Part shown: piece by piece, positions 18,335 to 26,991 of the stretch | How the letters are laid out: every line of letters starts with the position of its first letter | Numbering within the stretch: position 1 is the stretch's first letter | Source of the DNA: Candidatus Koribacter versatilis Ellin345 | Lineage (GTDB): Bacteria > Acidobacteriota > Terriglobia > Terriglobales > Acidobacteriaceae | Length of the DNA: 64,000 nt | Reading direction: 5' to 3' | Assembly: GCF_000014005.1 (NCBI RefSeq) | Contig: NC_008009.1 | Span: forward strand, 3,906,001 to 3,970,000 | Translations under genes and position numbers: made by a program | The notes under the pieces: model-generated | What the model was told of the DNA's origin: nothing | Seen by the model: the letters and a program-made list of their open reading frames with translations, nothing else | The model's database searches: none

Positions 18335-20083
18335 CTACTTCTGTTGTTGTGGATCGACCCATTGCTGGTCTCCGTATTGCACAGTCGCTGGCGGCGCTGC
18401 CGGTTGATGATGGCGCAGCGCGGGTAGTTCAAATACTTTGTCCGGCGAATACTTCAGCTGCAGCCATGCGGTGAAATCGTTCTGCGGTCCATCCGCTATG
18501 AGCGGAATCGTCCACCTTTCATACTGGGCCATGGCAGACATGGACACCTTCTTCCCAAAGTTCCAATCGAACGTAGCCTGACCCGTATGCTGCGTTCCGG
18601 CGCCCGGAATGAAATCGTTGCGCACCTGCTGGTCCCGGTACAGCAACTGCAAGCGCCGCCTCGGCGTAAACCAATAGGAAGTGCTGGCCTGATAGGCTTT
18701 GCCTTGCCGCCCCACCACGTTGCCTAGGAGAAAACCCTTTTGGGTATAGGTATCTTTATAGACAACATTGTAATAGACGAAGGTGCCGCCTTTGCTATGG
18801 GCTGCGGTCAGGTCAGTATATGCAGCTTCGGCTCGAAAGTCGAGCTTAGGAATGCCTGGAACATGCGATAAATACAGTCCTGGATTCATTGGCGCCCGGG
18901 CCGGAGCCGCAAGTGGCGAGGGATCATCATCGGTGAACGAATCGTTATAGAAGCTTAACCAATTCCGGAGTTTAGGCAGCCGGTACCAGAAGTCCAGACC
19001 GCCCTTACGATCGCCCGGATCCGAGCTGGAGGCGTTGCTGGTTAAGTTATCCCCCACGCTGAAATAGCTCTTGGCAATCCGCCCGATCGTCATCCCGTGG
19101 CCGACCCCCAAAAACACCGTCGTCCTCGAAATCCCGAACTCCAGGTTCTCCGTCGGCCGGAACGAGAACTTCTCCCCGTGAATGAACGGACGCGCCGGAT
19201 ACATATGGCCCGACATCTTGGCGAAGAAGAACTCCGACCTTGCCGGACCTAAGTATCTGAGAATCCAGGGCCATCGCGCCGGGGTGACCTGGCTGATGCG
19301 CAGCATGTAAGGCGGATCGACGTTGTTGCTGAACAACATGCTGCCCATCTGCGTCGGCCCCCAGTTCAAACTCTGCTTGCCGAACGTGACCTGCATCGCT
19401 GCCAGCCGGATCCCCACATAGGTATCCAGAAGCCGGAACGTGTTCGTTTGCGGCCGCCCGAACGAATTCACCGCAAGCGGGACACGATCAATCTCTGACA
19501 GCGTTTGAATCACACCGGCACTCAGGCTCGGCATCGCCGGTGAATACTGGTACTCCCCGCGGAACGCGGCGAAGATCGGCCCGTCCTGGCCGTGCACTTC
19601 CACCCCGGCTATGAAGTTTTGCCCCGTCCAGTAGGGACGCCCGAAGTCGTTCGTAATCGTCTGCCCGAAGTGCTCGCCATCCGCCAAGGGTTTGCCTGAG
19701 ATCTGCATGCTCCGGGCATAAACGTCATCGAACGCGATCACGTCATTGCCGGCGCCGGCAATTTCCCCAAGCTCCGGCTTGAACTCGTGCTCCAGCTCGC
19801 GGTAAATCTCGAAGCGGACGCTTCCAGCCAGGTCGGCATCAGTCATCCCGAGGCGGGCTTCCGTCACGAACTGCGCGCACTGCAGCCGCGTCCAGGGACG
19901 CATGCCGAGGAACGGAGTACGCAGCAGCCCCAGCGACTCCAACCGCTCTACCGCCGGATAGACCCAACTATCGAGCGGCACATAGCTGGAACCGTCCCAG
20001 CTCGACTGCGCAACGCTACCGATTGTCGAAATCGCGAACAGCAAGCCGAACAGGACCAGTTTGAATGTCTTGCTCAATATCAA
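18335..20083 (-). CDS. Capsule assembly Wzi-family outer-membrane protein
   Basis: 582 residues with a signal peptide (cleavage near SVAQS) and a Wzi-type beta-barrel. Family features include an N-terminal helical segment with DSWVYPAVERLESLG and a barrel core with repeated aromatic-ended strands such as MQVTFGKQSLNWGP. Wzi anchors or organises capsule polymer on the outer membrane in E. coli K30. It lies 22 bases before the Wza-like gene and one base after the aminotransferase stop. Its presence argues for a surface-attached capsule and not only free exopolysaccharide. Confidence 0.88.
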   Translation of the reverse strand: MILSKTFKLVLFGLLFAISTIGSVAQSSWDGSSYVPLDSWVYPAVERLESLGLLRTPFLGMRPWTRLQCAQFVTEARLGMTDADLAGSVRFEIYRELEHEFKPELGEIAGAGNDVIAFDDVYARSMQISGKPLADGEHFGQTITNDFGRPYWTGQNFIAGVEVHGQDGPIFAAFRGEYQYSPAMPSLSAGVIQTLSEIDRVPLAVNSFGRPQTNTFRLLDTYVGIRLAAMQVTFGKQSLNWGPTQMGSMLFSNNVDPPYMLRISQVTPARWPWILRYLGPARSEFFFAKMSGHMYPARPFIHGEKFSFRPTENLEFGISRTTVFLGVGHGMTIGRIAKSYFSVGDNLTSNASSSDPGDRKGGLDFWYRLPKLRNWLSFYNDSFTDDDPSPLAAPARAPMNPGLYLSHVPGIPKLDFRAEAAYTDLTAAHSKGGTFVYYNVVYKDTYTQKGFLLGNVVGRQGKAYQASTSYWFTPRRRLQLLYRDQQVRNDFIPGAGTQHTGQATFDWNFGKKVSMSAMAQYERWTIPLIADGPQNDFTAWLQLKYSPDKVFELPALRHHQPAAPPATVQYGDQQWVDPQQQK

Positions 20084-20084
20084 T

Positions 20085-21197
20085 CTATCGTCCTGGCGCT
20101 GCCGTAACCGACAGCTGCGTGCACTCCTTCACCGCTGCCGTAACCTGCTCAATCTCGTTCTCGGGCATGTAGGGGTGCATCGGAAGGCTCATCACGCGCT
20201 GCGCCGCCCGCTCACTCACCGGGAACGCCCCAACTCCCTGCCCCAGGAATGCGAAGGCCGGCTGCAAGTGCAGCGGAACTGGATAGTGCACAGCAGTAGG
20301 AACGCCTTTGCTCTTCAGGGTGTCCTGCACTTCGTCTCGGTGGTCCACTTCGATGGTGTACTGCGCGTAAACCGACGTGCAATACGGTCGCAGTCGCGGA
20401 GTTTGCACCGCTGCGTCGAAATGCTTCTTGTAGCTCGTCGCGACGCGTTCGCGCTGCTGGATTTCCTGCTCAAACACATCGAACTTCGCCAGCAGCACCG
20501 CAGCCTGCAGCGTATCGAGACGTCCGTTAAACCCGATGACCGGGTGATGGTATCTGCGGTCCTGGCCGTGCACGCGAATCTGCTTCATCTTCGTGGCCAG
20601 CACGTCGTCATTGGTGAAGCACGCGCCGCCATCGCCATAACAACCCAGCGGTTTCGATGGGAAGAAGCTGGTGCAGCCGATCGTCGAAAGATTGCACGAC
20701 ATCTGTCCGTGATACTTCGCCCCGAAGCTCTGCGCCGCATCCTCGATCACCGGAATCCCGCCTGCGACTTCGTTGATCGCGTCCATATCGGCGCATTGCC
20801 CATACAGTGAAACCGGCATGATCGCCTTCGTGCGTGGCGTGATCGCGCGCGCGAGAAGCTCCGGATCGAGGTTGTAATTGTCCGCGCAAATATCAACGAA
20901 CACCGGCTTGGCGCCCAGCAGCGCGATCATCTCGGCGGTCGCAATGAACGTAAACGGAGAGGTCACAACCTCGTCGCCCGCGCCGATATTCAGCGCCATC
21001 ATCGCGAGCATTAGCGCGTCCGTACCGCTCGCGCAGCTAATGCAGTGCTTCGACCCGGTGAACGCAGCCAGCTTGTCTTCAAGCTCCTTGATTTCCGGCC
21101 CCATGATGAACTGAGCATGGTCGAGAACGGCTTGCATGCGGCGATCAACCGACGCTTTTATCTGCTTGTATTGCGCTTTGAGATCGATGAATTCCAT
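20085..21197 (-). CDS. DegT-family aminotransferase, WbpE-like (UDP-3-keto-GlcNAcA aminotransferase)
   Basis: 370 residues of PLP-dependent sugar aminotransferase. Lys182 in FFPSKPLGCYGDGG is the Schiff-base lysine, EDAAQSFGA contacts the cofactor, and MEFIDLKAQY at the start is typical of WbpE/WlbC enzymes that add an amino group at C3 of UDP-3-keto-GlcNAcA. The WbpB-like and WbpD-like genes lie just upstream in the same transcript. The two DegT proteins in the window differ clearly, so this is not a recent duplication. Confidence 0.93.
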   Translation of the reverse strand: MEFIDLKAQYKQIKASVDRRMQAVLDHAQFIMGPEIKELEDKLAAFTGSKHCISCASGTDALMLAMMALNIGAGDEVVTSPFTFIATAEMIALLGAKPVFVDICADNYNLDPELLARAITPRTKAIMPVSLYGQCADMDAINEVAGGIPVIEDAAQSFGAKYHGQMSCNLSTIGCTSFFPSKPLGCYGDGGACFTNDDVLATKMKQIRVHGQDRRYHHPVIGFNGRLDTLQAAVLLAKFDVFEQEIQQRERVATSYKKHFDAAVQTPRLRPYCTSVYAQYTIEVDHRDEVQDTLKSKGVPTAVHYPVPLHLQPAFAFLGQGVGAFPVSERAAQRVMSLPMHPYMPENEIEQVTAAVKECTQLSVTAAPGR

Positions 21198-21206
21198 AAA
21201 CCCTCT

Positions 21207-22277
21207 TTACTCTTTGCCTGCGATCTTCGCCACTTTTTGGCCAAGTATCCGCGAGGTCGTCCACTTCCCGCCGAACACGTTGATCAGTTTCCCTTCGCGC
21301 CAGATGTGATACTCACGGGTCGCGTGTGTAGGATTCTCCGCCGATCGAATCAGCGGACGCAACCCCGCAAAGGTGCGTACTACGTTTTTCCCATCAATTG
21401 CCGGCTGCAGGTAGTGGTTGAAGACCTTAATCAGGTACGCCTTCTCCTCTGCGGAGCAGCGAATCGGCTCCTCCAGAGACTGCCGCACCTCGGTCGTTCC
21501 CAGCAGTGTTTTGCCTTCATAGGGTAGCGCAAAACAAACCCGCTCCTCGCCCGGAACTTGCAACATAAATCCTGCGTGAATTGGGCGGTCGAGGATCAAA
21601 TGGCTCCCTCGCACCAGGTCGAGATCGTACTTCGTTGCAATCCCACTTTGTGCGAGCAGTTGCTTGGCCCACGGACCACTCACATTCACCACTCGATCGA
21701 ACGACTCGGTCGTCGATGCCCAACTTACTTCGCCGTCCTTTGACACCCTCTCAACCGGTTCATGCTGCCGAACCTCGACCCCGGCCGCGATTGCTTTCTC
21801 CGCCGCCCACCTGCCAAGGGCCGCGTCGTTCATCTGGCCGTCATAAAACGCGAATCCACCCAGCAGTCCATCGGATTTCAATTCCGGCGCCAGTTCCAAC
21901 AACGCCTCGCGGCTCAAACGACGATGCCGCCCGAGGTTGCGCGACCCCGCCAGCAGATCGTAGGTCGCGAGCCCAATCTTGAGCATCCACGCCGGCCGCT
22001 TCGAGTCCCGATACAGCGGAATCACGATCTGAAGGCGATGCGCTAATTGCGGCGCGTTCTCAATCCACCAGGTCCGCTCCTGGAGAGCTTCGCGCACCAG
22101 CATCAATTGTCCGTTTTCGAGGTATCGCAGACCGCCATGCAATAACTTCGTCGAAGCGCTGCTCGTCGCTGACATCAATTCGTCGCGTTCAAAGAGCGTG
22201 ACTTTGTGCCCGTCGGCTGCAAGCTGCCAGGCGGACATCACGCCGTTGATGCCACCACCGATGACTGCAATCTTCAT
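21207..22277 (-). CDS. FAD-dependent oxidoreductase related to GlpD, lacking the usual C-terminal domain
   Basis: 356 residues of the DAO/GlpD flavoprotein family. The N-terminal GGGINGVMSAWQLA motif binds the FAD dinucleotide, and SSASTKLLHGGLRYLEN corresponds to the signature of aerobic glycerol-3-phosphate dehydrogenase. GlpD proteins are usually about 500 residues; here the C-terminal helical domain is missing. The ATG at 22277 overlaps the WbpD-like stop by four bases (ATGA), so it is translationally coupled to a sugar-nucleotide enzyme. Its place in the capsule operon suggests oxidation of a glycerol-phosphate or sugar derivative for the polymer, but respiratory glycerol-3-phosphate use is also possible. 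Confidence 0.85.
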   Translation of the reverse strand: MKIAVIGGGINGVMSAWQLAADGHKVTLFERDELMSATSSASTKLLHGGLRYLENGQLMLVREALQERTWWIENAPQLAHRLQIVIPLYRDSKRPAWMLKIGLATYDLLAGSRNLGRHRRLSREALLELAPELKSDGLLGGFAFYDGQMNDAALGRWAAEKAIAAGVEVRQHEPVERVSKDGEVSWASTTESFDRVVNVSGPWAKQLLAQSGIATKYDLDLVRGSHLILDRPIHAGFMLQVPGEERVCFALPYEGKTLLGTTEVRQSLEEPIRCSAEEKAYLIKVFNHYLQPAIDGKNVVRTFAGLRPLIRSAENPTHATREYHIWREGKLINVFGGKWTTSRILGQKVAKIAGKE

Positions 22278-22864
22278 CGGACCGCGACACACACCTCGCC
22301 TTGAAGCTCATAGTCCCAGCCGCACGCTTCGCAGTGCGCCTTATCGGACTCGAACTTCAAGCGGATTCCACACTGGCACATCCAGCCCACTCGCTTTGCC
22401 GGGTTCCCCAACACCAGCGCAAACGCCGGCACATTCTTCGTCACGACGGAACCCGCGCCAACCATCGCGTACTCGCCAATCGTGTTCCCGCAGACGATCA
22501 CCGCATTCGCCCCGATGGTCGCGCCCTTCTTCACCAGGGTGCGCTTGTACTCGTTCTTGCGTACGACATGGCTCCGCGGATTGATGACATTCGTGAACAC
22601 CATGCTCGGTCCACAGAACACATCGTCCTCAAGTTCCACATCGTCGTAAACCGAGACATTATTCTGAATTTTGACGTTGTTTCCGATGATCGCCTTGCCC
22701 ACGTAGACATTTTGTCCAAGCGAACATCGCTCCCCAATCACGGAATTTCCCTGCACGTGGACCCAATGCCAGATGCGGGTGCCCGCGCCGATCTTCGCGC
22801 CTTCGTCCACAATGGCGCTGGGATGCACGGTGTATCCAAGTTCTTGCTTGGTCGAGTTCGACAT
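22274..22864 (-). CDS. WbpD-like N-acetyltransferase (left-handed beta helix) with C-terminal zinc-ribbon-like segment
   Basis: About 196 residues. Hexapeptide repeats run through most of the protein (VHPSAIVDEGAKIGAGTRIW, NNVKIQNNVSVYDDVEL and so on), giving a trimeric acetyltransferase. WbpD acetylates the 3-amino group of UDP-GlcNAc3NA. The C-terminal 35 residues add CQCG and, about a dozen residues on, CEACG, which look like a small zinc ribbon. ATG at 22864 lies seven bases after the WbpB-like stop, with an AGGAA site; the longer frame to 22930 would overlap that gene. Confidence 0.92.
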   Translation of the reverse strand: MSNSTKQELGYTVHPSAIVDEGAKIGAGTRIWHWVHVQGNSVIGERCSLGQNVYVGKAIIGNNVKIQNNVSVYDDVELEDDVFCGPSMVFTNVINPRSHVVRKNEYKRTLVKKGATIGANAVIVCGNTIGEYAMVGAGSVVTKNVPAFALVLGNPAKRVGWMCQCGIRLKFESDKAHCEACGWDYELQGEVCVAVR

Positions 22865-22871
22865 ACGGTTC

Positions 22872-23933
22872 CTAGTAATCGAGCGGCAGCGAAATGCGGC
22901 GACCGTCGCGTGCGGAGATATACGTCGCAATCAAAAGCTCGAGCGAACGCAGCCCCTCTCTGCCGTCAGTTTGCGGTTCACACTCCCCGCGCAGGACATC
23001 AATCACGTTCTTGTAATAGTGCGGATGTCCGAACCCATACACCGACGTCGTCTGGTAGCTCGCTTCCTTGATCTTCTGGTCTTCCGGACGGGAATCTTCA
23101 AACTCCCAATGCTGGATCTCGTTCACCGCGACGCCACCAATGCGCACGGTCCCCTTCTCGCCGATGATGGTCAGCGAGCCTTCGAAGTTCTTCTTATGCA
23201 CCAGCATGGTCACGTTGATGGACCCGAGCGCCCCGGACCGCCACTTGATGCTAGCCACGCCGCTGTCCTCGACCTCGATGTTCCGTGCCAGCGTCGCCGT
23301 ATAGGCCTGCACGCTCTCCACCGGGCCGATCATGTAATCGAGCAGGTCCACGTAATGGCTCGCCTGGTTCATAAAGGCGCCGCCATCGAACTCCCACGTC
23401 CCGCGCCAATCAGCGCTGTCGTAGTACGACTGCGGACGCGACCAGAAGACGTTTACGTTCACCATGTAAATGCGTCCAAACCGCCCCTGGTCGATGGCGG
23501 TCTTCAGAGCCCGCAGGGTCGCATTGCCCCGGTTCTGCTTCACTACGAACAACCGGACCCCGGCGTGGTCGCAGGCGCGGACCATCGCCTGGCCGTCCGC
23601 CCAACGGGTAGCCATTGGCTTTTCCGTGACCACGTGACGCTTGGAGTGCGCCACCGCGATGGCCTGGTTCGAGTGCAGGCCGCTGGGAGACGCGAGCACC
23701 ACCACGTCCGCCGGACTGTCCGCCAGCATGGCGTCCAGTTTGTCGTAGCCCTTGGCGCCGGTCGTTTTGACGGCAGCCTCCAGCGCCGCCGGATCTACGT
23801 CGCAAACCGAGACGAGTTCGGTGTCCGCCTCGTGCGTTTTCAACGAATCAAAGTGGTTTTTGGAAATTCGGCCGCAACCAACAACAGCGAACCTAATTTT
23901 GCGATCCTTAATCGCAGAACCGGGATGTGCCAT
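22872..23933 (-). CDS. Gfo/Idh/MocA oxidoreductase, WbpB-like (UDP-GlcNAcA 3-dehydrogenase)
   Basis: 353 residues. An N-terminal Rossmann domain (FAVVGCGRISKNHFDSL) binds NAD and the EKPM motif of the family is present (VVTEKPMATRW). The C-terminal domain carries the catalytic region (GGAFMNQASHYVDLLDYM). WbpB/WlbA enzymes oxidise the C3 hydroxyl of UDP-GlcNAcA, giving the substrate for the WbpE-type aminotransferase found downstream. It is the first gene of the long minus-strand operon that runs to 9806; a promoter should lie in the AT-rich stretch at 23960-24010, where a TATATT and a TATAGT occur without a convincing -35 partner. Confidence 0.92.
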   Translation of the reverse strand: MAHPGSAIKDRKIRFAVVGCGRISKNHFDSLKTHEADTELVSVCDVDPAALEAAVKTTGAKGYDKLDAMLADSPADVVVLASPSGLHSNQAIAVAHSKRHVVTEKPMATRWADGQAMVRACDHAGVRLFVVKQNRGNATLRALKTAIDQGRFGRIYMVNVNVFWSRPQSYYDSADWRGTWEFDGGAFMNQASHYVDLLDYMIGPVESVQAYTATLARNIEVEDSGVASIKWRSGALGSINVTMLVHKKNFEGSLTIIGEKGTVRIGGVAVNEIQHWEFEDSRPEDQKIKEASYQTTSVYGFGHPHYYKNVIDVLRGECEPQTDGREGLRSLELLIATYISARDGRRISLPLDY

Positions 23934-24060
23934 GCAGAGAAAGGCCTCAAGAAGCGCTGGCGAATCAGCGCGAAATATAAGATTTAAACAGACTTAGCAC
24001 TATAGCCCGGAAATTCTGGATGCGCAATGTCCGATATGGGAAACCGCCGTGCCGGCCCGC

Positions 24061-26001
24061 CTAAACCCGCGACGGTCGCCGCAAGCTGAACAGAAGGTAA
24101 GCCACCGCCAAAACCATCCCTACCAGTAGCCATAGCGAGACCGACGAATGCCGAACCGGAGGCGGAAGAGCGGCAAATAACGGCGCCAAGTCAGCCTCCA
24201 CCGCCGCAAAGTCCCCGCTCCCATACGCCTGTTCGATCTTCCGGATTCGCACTTCGCAGTCCCAGTAGCGGACCGATTCTTCGCTGGAGTGCTGTTTCTT
24301 GACCTCGCGCCAGCGCCAGTACGAGTACCGCGGATGCCGCATCCACTCCGAGGTCGTCGGCGATGTCCGGCGCCCCGGCTCACTCACAAACGGTCTCCCC
24401 GGTAGATCGCGCGTGGCATTTCGTTCTCGTGCCGCCTTCATCGCGCGAAGGAAGTAGACCTCACGGGAGCTGTCCAACAGCAGTCGCTTGCGCTCCGGAG
24501 ATGGCTCATTGGTCGCAGCGCGAAGGTAGGACTCCGCCGTCCGGTCTTCCGCAAAGGATCGCAGCTTGCCAATCAGGCTCTCATCCTCGGAAATCACTTT
24601 GGGCAGGACTTCCTCGAAGTACAACTTCCCGAGCGCTTCCCGGTCCAGTGCGAGCATCTGGTTTTGCGCGCCGCTCACGGTAAAAGTCCGCGCCTGTTGA
24701 GCGTTACCGCCTTCGAATACCTCCCACGTATCCAGGAATCCATCGTGGTCTGCATCCCAAGCTCGAATCTCCAGGTCCTTGCGGTCGTTCACCAGATGCC
24801 CGACTTCAATCCAGCTCTCAACTGCGCCGAACAGATGAATCCGCCGGTCCAGCGGCGAATAGTAGAGCTGACGCGATTCGCTAGCCTTGTCGGAGTATTC
24901 ATGCCGCAGATTCCATCGCTGCGTAGGCCCACCCGTGTTCTGAATCGGCCGCCGGTCCCAGGTCCAGAACTGCCCTTCCCACCGATCTACCTGCCCGGTC
25001 TCATCCCACGTGAAACCGGTTTGCTGCGCCGGATATGCCAGCGCCACCTGCAAGGCACGCTCGCGCTCCGGACGATAAACCGTCTGCGGCGGAGGTCGAA
25101 GCGGCAGCGTATGTGCCGTCATCGCCCCCGCGGCCGGCGCATCTCCAAACATCGTGAAGCCAAACGTAAAGTGCGTCGATTGAGCGGACGGCTCCAGCCG
25201 ATAACTCAATCTCACATTCCCAACCACCATATCGGCAGGCGATGGACTTACAGAAGAGCGGTACCCATCCAGGTTGTTGGCGAAATCCGGATCGTCTCCC
25301 GTCAACGACTTCTCCGGCACAACGCTCAGCCGAACCACGGAGTCGGACGTTCCCCGATGCGTCGCATCCGAAAACGCAAATGGACACTCTCCCCACGCCA
25401 TCCATGATCGCGTCGCGGCATCGTACTTGTTGTAGTAAATCAGCGCATTGCCCTTGCGATAATTGCGCGTGCCTCCCTCGAAATACTCCCAGTGCCGAAG
25501 CTCAAACACTGGAATCCCGTTGCCATCGAAGTTCTCGCCGAATAACCCGTAGCGCAGCACGCCGGATTCGTAGTAGCGGATCTCCATCTCATCCGCCTTG
25601 CCGTCGTGGTCGGTGTCGTAATACGCGACCATGCGATCGACGACGCCAGTTCCCTTGTAACTCACGAGATAAATCGTGCTGACCTGGTTCCAAGGATCGC
25701 TCGCCGTGCCGGTCTCATCAATGGCCTCGACAATGTCTCCGCCGTCGCGCTTCACGATCGCATTCGCGCTACGGTCGCCCCGAGCATCGACCTTAAGGGA
25801 TTCGCCCTCTTTGAGTGCTTTCGCGCGCGGCCACCAGCTTCTGCCTTCGAAGCTGAGTCGCCCGGAAGCGTCCGGCGCAACTTCCGACTGGAATGGAAGC
25901 ACAGCGGTTTGAGCGAAGGCGGCGCTCAGAAAAAAGATGAGGAACGCGAAAACTAGGCGGGATGCGGTCCTCAAGAGCGCTTGCACCGCAACATGGTACA
26001 A
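24061..26001 (-). CDS. Exported, C-terminally membrane-anchored protein with two acidic EF-hand-like loops, unknown family
   Basis: 646 residues, not recognised. A signal sequence (FLIFFLSAAFAQ) starts it and a single hydrophobic helix followed by arginines (LLVGMVLAVAYLLFSLRR) ends it, so the bulk should face the periplasm. Two acidic loops of the DxDxDG type occur: DTDHDGKADEME near residue 128 and DADHDGFLDTWE near 416. Both resemble EF-hand, dockerin or thrombospondin type 3 calcium sites. TTG start at 26001 with an AGGA site; GTG at 25986 is an alternative. It starts 15 bases after the transglutaminase-like gene and so closes a four-gene operon with the ATP-grasp enzyme. Confidence 0.78.
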   Translation of the reverse strand: MYHVAVQALLRTASRLVFAFLIFFLSAAFAQTAVLPFQSEVAPDASGRLSFEGRSWWPRAKALKEGESLKVDARGDRSANAIVKRDGGDIVEAIDETGTASDPWNQVSTIYLVSYKGTGVVDRMVAYYDTDHDGKADEMEIRYYESGVLRYGLFGENFDGNGIPVFELRHWEYFEGGTRNYRKGNALIYYNKYDAATRSWMAWGECPFAFSDATHRGTSDSVVRLSVVPEKSLTGDDPDFANNLDGYRSSVSPSPADMVVGNVRLSYRLEPSAQSTHFTFGFTMFGDAPAAGAMTAHTLPLRPPPQTVYRPERERALQVALAYPAQQTGFTWDETGQVDRWEGQFWTWDRRPIQNTGGPTQRWNLRHEYSDKASESRQLYYSPLDRRIHLFGAVESWIEVGHLVNDRKDLEIRAWDADHDGFLDTWEVFEGGNAQQARTFTVSGAQNQMLALDREALGKLYFEEVLPKVISEDESLIGKLRSFAEDRTAESYLRAATNEPSPERKRLLLDSSREVYFLRAMKAARERNATRDLPGRPFVSEPGRRTSPTTSEWMRHPRYSYWRWREVKKQHSSEESVRYWDCEVRIRKIEQAYGSGDFAAVEADLAPLFAALPPPVRHSSVSLWLLVGMVLAVAYLLFSLRRPSRV

Positions 26002-26016
26002 CGTCGTCCTAAAAGC

Positions 26017-26988
26017 TCACTGCTGCTGCTGTTGGGTTTGCGACGCCGCGGTTGGCCGTGGTGGCTCCTGCGCCTTTTCGACGAGAATCGCCCAATCTGC
26101 CGGAATAGGCTGATCCTCGTCCAGTGCCGAAGGCGCCGTCGAAGCCGCCACCCGTACCGCCACCGATAGTTCACTTGGGCTGTCGCCGCTGAACACCCCC
26201 TTGGTCGGAGGCACGTCGAAATAATCGCGCCCAATCGCCGTCCGAATGTGCCGTTCCCCGGCCATTAAATTGTTCGTCGGATCAAACCCGACCCATCCAA
26301 CACCAGGCAATAAAGCCTCCACCCACGCATGCGTTGCGGTCTCCGGCGACCGGTTGTGATCTTCGGATCGGCTGTTGAGATAGCCACTGACGTAGCGGCA
26401 TGGAATCCCCAACGGCCGTACCAGCGAAATCATGATGTGCGCGAAATCCTGGCAAACTCCGCATCGCGCTTCAAGTGCGTCATCGATGGGCGAATCCACC
26501 CGCGTGCTCTTCGGAACGTATTCGAAATAGCGATAGAGTTGCTCATTCAAGCCGCGTAGAACGCTCAGCGGATCATCTTTGCGCCGAACCTCCAACTCCG
26601 CCGCGAGGTTCTGCAGCAGCGGCGTCGGTTTCGCAAACTCGCTCGGCAGCAGCATCTCCCAGAAATCACCGCGCTCCACTTCCGAATCCAAATCATCCCA
26701 AGCCGACGACGGCAGCGCATCCGGCAGCGCCGCCGGCGCTTGCTGCTCCACCACTGCCTCCGCCACGATCACCAACTGCGAGTGCGCTCCCGGAATATCG
26801 AAGTGGTGGATGTGGTTCCCCATGTGATCCCGGAACGAGAACACGCTGCACCGCGGGCTCACCGACAAATGGAACAGCAGGCAGCGCTGGTTGCTGTCGC
26901 TGCGCGGACGCATCCGCGTCTCCATGATGCTTTCGCTGACCGGCGACGCGTAAGAGAACTTGGTCAGGTGTCGGATGGAGTAGTACAT
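26017..26988 (-). CDS. Transglutaminase-like cysteine protease-fold protein
   Basis: 323 residues. The N-terminal Bact_transglu_N beta domain (YYSIRHLTKFSYASPVSES) is followed by a transglutaminase core with an intact catalytic triad: Cys179 in RCGVCQDFAH, His220 in ATHAWVEA and Asp236 in GFDPTNN. No signal peptide is seen, so it probably acts in the cytoplasm. In this family the core may hydrolyse or transfer amide bonds rather than crosslink proteins. The C-terminus ends in a run of glutamines. The gene follows the alpha-E gene by three bases; the two are usual partners of the circularly permuted ATP-grasp enzyme. Confidence 0.93.
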   Translation of the reverse strand: MYYSIRHLTKFSYASPVSESIMETRMRPRSDSNQRCLLFHLSVSPRCSVFSFRDHMGNHIHHFDIPGAHSQLVIVAEAVVEQQAPAALPDALPSSAWDDLDSEVERGDFWEMLLPSEFAKPTPLLQNLAAELEVRRKDDPLSVLRGLNEQLYRYFEYVPKSTRVDSPIDDALEARCGVCQDFAHIMISLVRPLGIPCRYVSGYLNSRSEDHNRSPETATHAWVEALLPGVGWVGFDPTNNLMAGERHIRTAIGRDYFDVPPTKGVFSGDSPSELSVAVRVAASTAPSALDEDQPIPADWAILVEKAQEPPRPTAASQTQQQQQ

Positions 26989-26991
26989 CGC

